Assembly: GCF_000349565.1 (NCBI RefSeq)
Contig: NZ_APJN01000003.1
Span: 11,117 to 48,229 of the forward strand
Source: Curtobacterium flaccumfaciens UCD-AKU
GTDB lineage: Bacteria > Actinomycetota > Actinomycetes > Actinomycetales > Microbacteriaceae
DNA: 37,113 nucleotides
Direction: 5' to 3'
This document shows positions 15,701 to 21,901 of the stretch, in pieces. The translations under genes and the position numbers were made by a program. Every line of letters starts with the position of its first letter. Position 1 is the stretch's first letter. The notes under the pieces are model-generated. The model did not search any database and was not told where the DNA came from. It saw only the letters and a program-made list of their open reading frames with translations.

Positions 15701-18354
15701 CTGAGGCGGTCGTACCCGGTGTTCCGGTACGCGGCGTCGGTGATGCCGAACGAGTCGTCGAGCTGGCGGAGCGTGAGCAGCCGCAGCGCGTCCGAGTCGC
15801 CGGAGCGCTCGAAGGCCGGGCGCTCCTCGGTCATGCCGCCGAACCCGCGGACGCTCGCGACGCCGAACGAGTGGCCGGCGCCGTCGGAGCGTTCCTTGAA
15901 CAGGCCGAGGAGCGGGACCTGACCCTCGGACGCCACCGAACGGGCACGCTCGTGCCAGTCCGTCGCCGCCTGGGCGATGCGCACGAAGCCGACGCCGCCG
16001 ACCGGGGCCTGCATGTGCGGGAAGACCCGTGCGAGCACGTCGTCGCCGGTGTCGAGGTAGTTCGGCTCGAAGAACTCGCCGCCGATGTAGCTCTCGGCGG
16101 TGCACAGGCCGACGCGGCCCATGGTCTTCGCCAGGGCCTTCTCGGCGGCCTTGCGGAACTGCTTGAGTGCCAGGTCGGTCGCGGTCAGCTCACCGGCGGG
16201 TGCGGGCGCGGCGGGGTACTTCTCCTCCGCACGCAGCCGTGCGCTCAAGCTGTACACAGCGGCGGCACCGAAGCCGAGCGCGGTCGCGACGTGGTGTGAC
16301 GATGGCAGCTGACCGCTCTCCGCGACGACGGACACCCGCAGGCGCAGACCGGTCTCGATGAGTCGCTGGTTGACGGCCGCCACGGCCAGGATCACGGGGA
16401 GGGGCGCATGGGTCGACGACACCTCGCGGTCGGTCACGACCGCGATCCCACCACCACGCGACGCGAACGCCTCGATCGCGTCGCACAGGGCGTCCAGTGC
16501 GCCGCGCATCGCGTCGGCGTTCGCCTGCTCGTCGGCGGGCACCGGCACGTAGAGCATGTCGAAGCGCTCGAGCGGCACGATGTCCTGGTCACGCAGCCGC
16601 ACCATGTCCAGGTGCCCCAGGATCGGCGACTGCACGACGAGCTGCCGGCCCGTTGTGCCGGTGCCGTCCGGCTTGGCGCCGAGTGCGACGCGCATCGACA
16701 TGCCGTCGGCTTCGCGGATCGAGTCGAGCGGCGGGTTCGTCACCTGGGCGAAGCGCTGCGAGAAGTACTTCGCCATGCCGCCCTCGGTGTCGCTCAGGGC
16801 GTTGATCGCGTTGCCGTAGCCCATCGCCGAGATGCGCTCCGACCCGTTCTGCAGCATCGGGTCGAGCATGAACCGGAAGCTCTCCTGGTTCAGCGAGTAC
16901 GCGACGTACCGGCCCGCGAGCGACAGGTCGCCGTCGTAGCCCAGGGTGTTCCTGGTGCGCTCGTAGGCGGGCGCGGGCAGGTCGTCCAGGTTCACGCGGG
17001 CCGCGTCGAGCAGGGTGCCGTAGTCACGGCGGGCCGCGAGCATGCGCAGCACCTCGCCGGTGCGCATGCAGGATCCGGTGCGGTGGTCGACGACGAGCAT
17101 GCCGCCGGCCTCGATGCGGCCGCGGTGCACGACCTCGTCGGCGGCGAACTCGACCTGGCCCGCCTCGGACGACACCATCAGGTACTCGGCCGTCTCGACG
17201 GTGCGCAGCGGGCGCAGGCCCAGACGGTCCAACCGGGCACCGACGACGTCACCGTCGCTGAAGATCACGGCCGCGGGGCCGTCGTTCTTCTCCTCGTACA
17301 GCGAGAAGTACTCGAGCATGTCCCGGACGTCGGGGGTCAGGGTGCGGTCGTTCTCCCACGCCGGGGGCATGAGCGAGACGACGGCCTCGACGATCTCGAG
17401 CCCGTCGTCGAACACACGGCTCTGCAGGGTCTGGTCGAGCCGGCTCGAGTCCGACTGCCCGGGCGGACGCACGATGCTCCGGGTGCGCGCACGCGCGAGC
17501 GCCTCGTCCGACAGCCGGTTCTTCCGGTCGGTGTTCAGCTCGCCGTTGTGCGCCATCAGGCGGAACGGCTGCGCCATCGTCGGGTGCGGCTCGGTGTTCG
17601 TCGAGAACCGGGTGTGGAAGTACAGCGTCCGCACCGAGTGCCGGGGGTCACGCAGGTCGGTGAAGTACCCGATCACCTCGCCGGAGTTCAGCCGGCCCTT
17701 CAGGATCTGGGTCCGGGCGCTGAGTGACAGCGGGTACAGGGCGGCGTGCTCGGCACGCTCGGCGGCGGCCTGGGCGTAGGACACGGCCTCGATGGCGAGC
17801 AGGGCACGGTTCGCGGCGGCGTCGACCTCGGTGCGGTCCCAGTCGGACGGCGCACGGAAGACCCACTGCACGATCGGCAGCTGGTACTGCTCGGCCTCGG
17901 GGCGCGCGACCGAGTGGTCGACCGGGACGTCACGGACCAGCAGCAGCTCGAAGCCCTCGGCCGCGATGGCGTCCGAGACCGTCTGCTGGGCACGGGTGCG
18001 CTCGTCGGCGCCGTCCGCTCCGGTGCCACTCGGCACGAAGCAGTTCGCGACGCCGAAGTGCCCGGCGCGCAGCTGCTGACCGGTGATGGCGCTGAAGAAC
18101 TCCACCGACAGGTCGATGCTGACGCCCGCGCCGTCACCGACACCTTCGGCGGACTTGCCGCCGCGGTGCGGGATGGAGCACAGCGCTTCGTCGCCCTTGC
18201 GGATGACGTCGTGGCTCGGCGTCCCGTCGAGACGGGTGATGAAACCGACGCCGCAATCGCTCGATTCGCGGGCAGGGTCGTAGAGACCGAAGGGTGTGGG
18301 GTTCACGTGCGGGTCCAGTGGGGCGTTGCCGGCAGCGGACGGCGCGGGCTGCAT
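12736..18354 (-). CDS. Divergent, extended glutamate synthase large subunit-like protein (GltB family)
   Basis: 1872 aa against about 1480-1530 for typical GltB. Domains in order: class II glutamine amidotransferase whose nucleophile is probably Cys34 (SSDCGVGFITRLDG) after a removable-looking 33-residue leader; central domain (PILGHLDMVRLRDQDIVPLE onward); FMN synthase domain with SNSGEGGE near 1079, IKQFASGRFG, KIGQGAKPGEGGQLP and SPPPHHDTYSIEDLAQLI; the iron-sulfur loop (Cys1294, Cys1300, Cys1304); and a GXGXG beta-helix from about 1473 to 1640. About 175 residues of unknown function follow the normal C-terminus. Oddities: the cluster spacing is C-x5-C-x3-C instead of the usual C-x5-C-x4-C, and the FMN-site segment usually reading DGGLKTGRD is SGAHQTGSD. 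The frame stays open to 18663, but that upstream part is repeat DNA. ATG 18354 fits the leader length and a promoter at 18426-18455. The actual product could differ from glutamate. Confidence 0.85.
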   Translation of the reverse strand: MQPAPSAAGNAPLDPHVNPTPFGLYDPARESSDCGVGFITRLDGTPSHDVIRKGDEALCSIPHRGGKSAEGVGDGAGVSIDLSVEFFSAITGQQLRAGHFGVANCFVPSGTGADGADERTRAQQTVSDAIAAEGFELLLVRDVPVDHSVARPEAEQYQLPIVQWVFRAPSDWDRTEVDAAANRALLAIEAVSYAQAAAERAEHAALYPLSLSARTQILKGRLNSGEVIGYFTDLRDPRHSVRTLYFHTRFSTNTEPHPTMAQPFRLMAHNGELNTDRKNRLSDEALARARTRSIVRPPGQSDSSRLDQTLQSRVFDDGLEIVEAVVSLMPPAWENDRTLTPDVRDMLEYFSLYEEKNDGPAAVIFSDGDVVGARLDRLGLRPLRTVETAEYLMVSSEAGQVEFAADEVVHRGRIEAGGMLVVDHRTGSCMRTGEVLRMLAARRDYGTLLDAARVNLDDLPAPAYERTRNTLGYDGDLSLAGRYVAYSLNQESFRFMLDPMLQNGSERISAMGYGNAINALSDTEGGMAKYFSQRFAQVTNPPLDSIREADGMSMRVALGAKPDGTGTTGRQLVVQSPILGHLDMVRLRDQDIVPLERFDMLYVPVPADEQANADAMRGALDALCDAIEAFASRGGGIAVVTDREVSSTHAPLPVILAVAAVNQRLIETGLRLRVSVVAESGQLPSSHHVATALGFGAAAVYSLSARLRAEEKYPAAPAPAGELTATDLALKQFRKAAEKALAKTMGRVGLCTAESYIGGEFFEPNYLDTGDDVLARVFPHMQAPVGGVGFVRIAQAATDWHERARSVASEGQVPLLGLFKERSDGAGHSFGVASVRGFGGMTEERPAFERSGDSDALRLLTLRQLDDSFGITDAAYRNTGYDRLSEAEIDAHRITPGYVTFLQTTHDERSRRPAALRDVLALPADVTGIDTAEDFARELGRFSTSGNASVTVRGLSGSRPSDDQDLPGGTERFRLELTSTGTTGALRHTALADGLALLHPGQIDVDAVDDTQVTLRATGAAVALLALLQSAPASVELDEVQPAHEITRTLASGAMSHGALVATAHEAVAHGTNMVGGMSNSGEGGEHHSRYGTIRGSRIKQFASGRFGIWAGYLADPMLEELEIKIGQGAKPGEGGQLPAPKVTVDIAAARGGTPGVELISPPPHHDTYSIEDLAQLIHDCKAARVRVIVKLVSSEGIGTIAVGVAKAGADVINVAGNTGGTGAAAVTSLKYAGRSAEIGVAEVHQALVANGLRQKVTLRCSGAHQTGSDVVTSALLGGDSFEFGTTALMMLGCVMAKNCNVKCPAGLTTNAEAFEGDPRALAQYLLNIAHDVRQILARLGLRSLREARGRTDLLQLLDHPASVGRLDARALLAQVPEKVVTDPEYLEKDFHTDDALLERVRTALVDHAQEHVLVHGVLLGNSDKSVGGQLGIDLERLLNHELRSEDVQGLPAVTTDDRGRRRLVDGAVTIRTQGSAGQSYGVFNNDGVVLEHTGTANDGVGKSQSGGRIIVRAPGGGSAEQGGNVLVGNFALFGATGGRTFVEGEAGDRFAVRNSGATAVVEGLGDFGCEYMTGGAVFNLGAFGKGLGNGMSGGFLYQYDPSGQVGERASTDSLLVFPVTDTERGAFHESAARLLLEWHLEATGSALAERLLAEWDTARAHVFVGMPRALLLTQDAGEILAAATRPELLDELATSIATDKLRAFKLDYRDQRTVLDGRAPALGDQGEDMFSLLSSYTVLGVAQDVALERVPGASGAADPRVADAVKNLVLTEDFSVKQRVVKYLRGTLDRFADDQLATLIAIKRLDDYKRALTQRNNRSMDAPGTTGWIMHQNAQNDGRVREARFDELLATAALEDIARRAPQAPTEAVTA

Positions 18355-18425
18355 CGATGGAGCGCTCGCCGCGGGCAGACCGATGGTGGCAGTCGGGCCC
18401 TGTGGGGTGGTGGTGCGGTAGGGCG

Positions 18426-18455
18426 ATGCTACGGCTTGGTATACCGACCGTGCAA
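18426..18455 (-). promoter_or_regulatory. Promoter of the GltB-like/diflavin reductase operon
   Basis: On the minus strand TTGCAC (18455-18450), an 18-nt spacer and TAGCAT (18431-18426) give a good consensus promoter with a start near 18419 and a leader of about 65 nt. The palindrome GGTATACC (18438-18445) lies in the spacer and could bind a regulator. Confidence 0.6.
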
Positions 18456-18508
18456 CACGGGTGGTCCGGGCGTGTGACGGGGTCGCACCGTGCGGGTCTG
18501 TTCGGCTG

Positions 18509-18646
18509 GTGCGAGGTTGCACGCTCGGTGCGAGTTCGTAGCGCTGCACGGAGCGTGCAACCTCGCACGGGATGGCCGACGCCGCACGGTGCGGCGTGCC
18601 GCGGGCGCCGTGCAACCTCGCACCGGGTGGGTGACCCGGCACGGTG
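18509..18646. repeat. 55-bp-period repeat array, locus 1, with an 18-bp perfect inverted repeat
   Basis: GTGCAACCTCGCAC occurs at 18555 and 18610, exactly 55 bp apart, and in inverted form (GTGCGAGGTTGCAC) at 18509. The arms 18509-18526 and 18551-18568 are perfectly complementary over 18 bp with a 24-nt spacer, a likely terminator for the upstream glycosyltransferase gene. The array ends directly at that gene's stop codon (18647-18649). The same unit and period recur at 26562-26886. Confidence 0.8.
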
Positions 18647-19942
18647 TCAGGCCGCTCGCTCACCGGTTCGGTCGCTCACCGCGATCGGCTCCGTGACTGC
18701 CGTGCTCGCGTCGGCGGCGGGGGTCGTCCCGGGGCGGACGCGCTCCGGGTGACGGCGGCCGGTGCGGAACACCCACGCCTTGAAGAGCACGAAGCGCACG
18801 CACGTCGCGAACAGGTTCGCGGCCGTCAGCACGAGGATCTCCGTGCCGTGCGAGGCTCCCGGCGTCGTGCTGTGCAGCACCACGAGCGACCCCGACGTGA
18901 TCGCCCAGGCGACGCCGAAGACCACCAGCCCCTGCACGTGGTGTCGCCCGGCTCCGGCGCGGCCCCGCACGCCGAACGTGAGCCGCCGGTTGAGGGCGGT
19001 GTTGCCGATCGCCGTCAGCAGCAGGGCCAGGAAGTCCGCGGTCTGCGCTCCGATCGCCGGCCGGAACAGCGCGTAGAGCACGGCGAACGCCACCGTGGAG
19101 AGCACCCCGATCGCCCCGAACCGCAGCAGCTGCCCGAGGAACCCGACGTGCGGTGGGGTGAAGGGGCGGCGGCCGATCGCCTCGTACACGGCGCCGATGG
19201 GAACCCGACCCGTGGCGATGCCCCGCGAGACGCGCCACATGCCCTTCAGGTCCGCGGTCGCGGTCGACGCGATGTGCACCGACGAGTTGACGTCGTCGAC
19301 CCAGTCCACCGGGACCTCGTGGATGCGCAGTCCGGCGTGCTCGGCCAGCACCAGCATCTCGGTGTCGAAGAACCACGCGTCGTCCTCGCAGAGCGGCAGC
19401 AGGTGGTCGGCCGCGCGCTTGGTGACGGCCTTGAAGCCGCACTGCGCGTCGGAGAACGACACCCCCATCGTGGACCGGAGCAACAGGTTGTACGAGCGGG
19501 AGATGAACTCGCGCTTGCTGCCCCGCACCACCCGCGACGAATCCGCCAGCCGCGTCCCGATCGCCAGGTCCGAGTGCCCGGAGAGCAGCGGCGCGACGAG
19601 TGGCTCGAGGGCCGCCAGATCCGTCGACAGGTCCTCGTCGACGTACACGAGCACCGTCGCCGGGGACGCGGCCCACACGGCCTTGAGCGCACGACCCCGG
19701 CCCTTCTCGGGTAGGTGGACCGCGTGCACGCCGGGGAGCATCGCCGCGAGGTCGTCGGCGATCCGGGCGGTGTCATCGGTCGAGGCGTTGTCCGCGATCG
19801 TGATGCGCCACGAGTGGTGCAACGACGTCCGGCAGAACGTGTGCAGCCGCCGCACGTGGGCGGCGAGTGTGTCCTGCTCGTCGTAGCAGGGGACGACGAT
19901 GTCGATGTCGAGGGGCTGGTCGGTCTCCGTCATGCCGCTCAT
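18647..19942 (-). CDS. GT2 glycosyltransferase fused to a GtrA-like membrane domain
   Basis: 431 aa. The N-terminal GT-A domain (about 12-240) begins with DIVVPCYDEQDTLAAHV and has IADNASTDDT, the metal-site VYVDEDLST and a DPM1-like ending (VPVDWVDDVNSSVHI). The C-terminal GtrA-like domain (about 275-395) has four hydrophobic segments and ends FVLFKAWVFR. Such fusions are thought to make and translocate polyprenyl-phosphate-linked sugars for envelope glycosylation. A GT39 enzyme (24326-26497), which uses such lipid-linked donors, is encoded nearby and is the natural partner. Start: ATG 19942, with ATG 19933 as an in-frame alternative; neither has a strong ribosome binding site. The gene diverges from a LuxR-type regulator. 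Its stop codon touches the 55-bp repeat array. Confidence 0.85.
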   Translation of the reverse strand: MSGMTETDQPLDIDIVVPCYDEQDTLAAHVRRLHTFCRTSLHHSWRITIADNASTDDTARIADDLAAMLPGVHAVHLPEKGRGRALKAVWAASPATVLVYVDEDLSTDLAALEPLVAPLLSGHSDLAIGTRLADSSRVVRGSKREFISRSYNLLLRSTMGVSFSDAQCGFKAVTKRAADHLLPLCEDDAWFFDTEMLVLAEHAGLRIHEVPVDWVDDVNSSVHIASTATADLKGMWRVSRGIATGRVPIGAVYEAIGRRPFTPPHVGFLGQLLRFGAIGVLSTVAFAVLYALFRPAIGAQTADFLALLLTAIGNTALNRRLTFGVRGRAGAGRHHVQGLVVFGVAWAITSGSLVVLHSTTPGASHGTEILVLTAANLFATCVRFVLFKAWVFRTGRRHPERVRPGTTPAADASTAVTEPIAVSDRTGERAA

Positions 19943-20040
19943 GCTCGGGAGCCCGGCTACGGGGGCCGGAGCAGGGCCCTGTGTCCGGGGTAAGAACGAA
20001 CACCACGTGAACGCAGCGGACACGACACCTGTTGTCCGGA

Positions 20041-20046
20041 TACGTT
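20041..20046 (+). promoter_or_regulatory. -10 element of the LuxR-type regulator gene
   Basis: TACGTT ends 9 nt before the ATG at 20056, so the predicted start point is about 3 nt upstream of the gene. Just upstream an imperfect dyad (CGGACA and TGTCCG, 10-nt spacer) lies between this gene and the divergent glycosyltransferase gene and could be an autoregulatory site. Confidence 0.4.
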
Positions 20047-20055
20047 CGACGCACG

Positions 20056-20874
20056 ATGACGACCGAGCGCGACGACGCACGACGGACGGCCGTGCTGCTC
20101 CCGGGGGAGCGGCTGGGTCTGGCGCTCGACGAGCGGTGCCCCGAGTTCACCGAGCTGCTGCTCGCGCCACCGTTGCACGGCATCCGTCCGGACGGACACG
20201 ACTGGCTCCGGCGGCGCTACGAGCAGATCGTCCCGCTCGTGCTCCCCGCAGCGCTGCGGGCGGTCGAGCACGGTGAGCCGCTCGACCCCGACTGCCTCGT
20301 CCGGCTGCGCGAGGTCGCCGCCGCCAGTGCCGGTGATCCGCACGTCGACGTGTCGGTCGTGCTCCGCGGCGCCCTGCCCGCCATCCGCGTCTTCGCGCTC
20401 GTCATGCACACGGCCACCCGCGAGCACGCGACGACGATCGACCACGCGGGGCGGACGATGCTCGCGATGAGCCGGGCGTCGCTCGTGGCGCACGAGCTCG
20501 GCTCCTGCTGGGCCGAGGCTTGGGCGCAGCAGCGTGGCGGTCCGTCAGAGGACGCCGCGGCACCGCTCGGCACCGACGACATCGACCTGGTGGCGTCCGC
20601 GCCCGGCCTGGACGAGACCGAGGAACGGATGCTCGCGCTCGCCGCCAGCGGGCTCTCGAACGACGCCATCGCCAAGGAGACCGCCTACAGCCGGCAGGCC
20701 GTCGCCTGGCACCTCGGGCGGCTCATGAAGTCGTGGAAGGCGCCGAACCGGACGGCGCTGGTGTCGGTCGCCTTCGTCCGGGGCTGGATCCGGTCGCGGC
20801 GCCAGCTCGGCCTGGCGGCGGGGACCCGGCCGTTGGGGATCGAAGCACCGCCGGCGCACGACGACGCCCCCTGA
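20056..20874 (+). CDS. LuxR-type HTH transcriptional regulator
   Basis: 272 aa. The C-terminal LuxR-type helix-turn-helix spans about 185-245 (LDETEERMLALAASGLSNDAIAKETAYSRQAVAWHLGRLMKSW), with the recognition helix around YSRQAVAWHL. The N-terminal 175 residues are mostly helical and match no receiver, PAS or autoinducer domain I recognise. It is therefore an orphan regulator, not a response regulator. A TTG at 20032 is in frame, but ATG 20056 sits just after a TACGTT -10 and is preferred. It is transcribed away from the GT2-GtrA gene, whose promoter region it shares, so it may control that gene. Its last codons and stop form one arm of a strong terminator shared with the convergent secreted-protein gene. 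Confidence 0.75.
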   Translation: MTTERDDARRTAVLLPGERLGLALDERCPEFTELLLAPPLHGIRPDGHDWLRRRYEQIVPLVLPAALRAVEHGEPLDPDCLVRLREVAAASAGDPHVDVSVVLRGALPAIRVFALVMHTATREHATTIDHAGRTMLAMSRASLVAHELGSCWAEAWAQQRGGPSEDAAAPLGTDDIDLVASAPGLDETEERMLALAASGLSNDAIAKETAYSRQAVAWHLGRLMKSWKAPNRTALVSVAFVRGWIRSRRQLGLAAGTRPLGIEAPPAHDDAP

Positions 20875-20900
20875 GACCGGGGTCCCAGGGGGCGTCGTCG
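20859..20900. terminator. Bidirectional terminator containing the LuxR-type gene's stop codon
   Basis: Perfect 15-bp arms (20859-20873 and 20886-20900) around a 12-nt loop. The left arm encodes the last residues of the plus-strand regulator and most of its TGA (20872-20874). The minus-strand gene ends at 20914, so the hairpin serves both convergent genes. Confidence 0.85.
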
Positions 20901-20913
20901 GCCGGAGCCGGAG

Positions 20914-21402
20914 TCAGCCGCCGTTGACGTGGATGACGTTGTCGATGCGCTCGATGTTGCCGAACACACCCCAGTTCAGCCAGCCGCCGTCACCGTTGTT
21001 GGTGACCTTGCCGGGGCCCTTGAACCAGTAGATGACGTAGTTGCCACCCTTGATGTCGATCGACTGGGCGTCGGCGACGTCGCCCTCGACGGTGATGTCC
21101 TGGTTCTTGTTGACCACCGCGACGGTGAGGCGGTCGGGGTTGCCGGCGTTCCAGTACCCGACGTCGAGTGCCGCCTGCACGGCACCGCCGCGGTCGCTCT
21201 GGTCGTTGACGGCGTCCTTGATCGCGTTGACGATCGCGACCGGGTCGAGGTTGACGTTGACGCTGCCCCCGACGGACGACGAGGTGCTGGGCGCGGGCTC
21301 GGCGGCCTGCGCAGGGGCTGCGACGAACGCCCCGGCGATGACGGCGCCACCGAGGGCGGTGCCGGCGAGGAGCTTCACGGACTTGCGCTTGAACGAGTTC
21401 AT
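20914..21402 (-). CDS. Small secreted protein of unknown function
   Basis: 162 aa. A clear Sec signal peptide: basic MNSFKRKSVK, hydrophobic LLAGTALGGAVIAGAFVAA and a likely cleavage site at APAQA-AEP near residue 33. The mature part of about 129 residues starts with a Ser-rich linker (PSTSSSVGGS), then NLDPVAIVNAIKDAVNDQSDRGGAVQ and a glycine- and asparagine-rich domain with several aromatic beta-like stretches (YVIYWFKGPG, WLNWGVFG). It has no cysteine and no LPxTG anchor, so it is probably released or loosely wall-associated. I do not recognise the family. ATG 21402 was chosen because it starts right at the signal peptide with GGGAAA upstream; ATG 21417 is in frame. It converges on the LuxR-type gene. 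Confidence 0.75.
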   Translation of the reverse strand: MNSFKRKSVKLLAGTALGGAVIAGAFVAAPAQAAEPAPSTSSSVGGSVNVNLDPVAIVNAIKDAVNDQSDRGGAVQAALDVGYWNAGNPDRLTVAVVNKNQDITVEGDVADAQSIDIKGGNYVIYWFKGPGKVTNNGDGGWLNWGVFGNIERIDNVIHVNGG

Positions 21403-21547
21403 GATCGTGTTTCCCATCTCTGCAGTGGTGACCCGTTCGGGTCGTCTTGCTCGGACAAGACCCAGCCTGCGGGCGCTCCGCCACGGATGCACGCGATCGG
21501 GTTCGACGTTGGTCGATCGTCTGACGATCCGGACCGCGCACGACTTT

Positions 21548-21608
21548 CGTGCTCAACGACACCGCACGCGGCCAGTGGTGCGTGAGGTGTCGCGGGCGCG
21601 TGAGCACG
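21548..21608. terminator. Two-level hairpin downstream of the two-component operon
   Basis: The outer arms 21548-21555 and 21601-21608 are perfect (8 bp). The inner arms 21557-21568 and 21581-21592 pair at 11 of 12 positions. It lies 24 nt beyond the end of the minus-strand small membrane protein gene. The inner right arm shares CGTGAGGTGTCGC with the hairpin at 1510-1565. Confidence 0.6.
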
Positions 21609-21631
21609 CGTCCGAGCGCCTGACGAGCGGT

Positions 21632-21901
21632 TCAGCGGGGCAGCAGGATCTGCACGATCGCGACGACCACGAGCGCTGCGATCGGGACGCCCGCGATCCA
21701 CACGCCCGCCCGCATCTGCGTCCGGCGGATCGTGGGCGCTGCGTGCGATGACCGTGCGAACTCGGTCGCGGCCACGAGCTCCGGCGCCGCGGCGGGCGGT
21801 GCGGGCTCGGGTTGGGGCCGGTCGTCCTCGAACGCCGGGACCTCGACCACCAGGTCGGCGGGGTCCGGGCGGCCGGGCAGCTTGTCGTACGCGTTCGTCA
21901 C
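21632..21901 (-). CDS. Small single-pass membrane protein coupled to a sensor kinase
   Basis: 89 aa. A Pro- and Ala-rich, acidic N-terminal part of about 60 residues (LPGRPDPADLVVEVPAFEDD, then PQPEPAPPAAAPE) is followed by one C-terminal transmembrane helix (AGVWIAGVPIAALVVVAIVQILL) ending in PR. The GTG start overlaps the kinase stop by GTGA and has GAGGAGG upstream, so it is translated with the kinase. It resembles a tail-anchored accessory protein. A role in modulating the two-component system is possible but inferred only from position. I know of no family for it. Confidence 0.7.
   Translation of the reverse strand: MTNAYDKLPGRPDPADLVVEVPAFEDDRPQPEPAPPAAAPELVAATEFARSSHAAPTIRRTQMRAGVWIAGVPIAALVVVAIVQILLPR

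Noticed and set aside
18355..18663. N-terminal extension of the GltB-like protein to 18663
   Set aside because: The frame is open, but it runs through the 55-bp repeat array, an inverted repeat and a good promoter, and overlaps the end of the glycosyltransferase gene. The Cys34 leader length supports ATG 18354.
20032..20055. TTG start eight codons upstream of the LuxR-type regulator
   Set aside because: The TACGTT -10 lies inside this stretch and would place the transcript start after the TTG.
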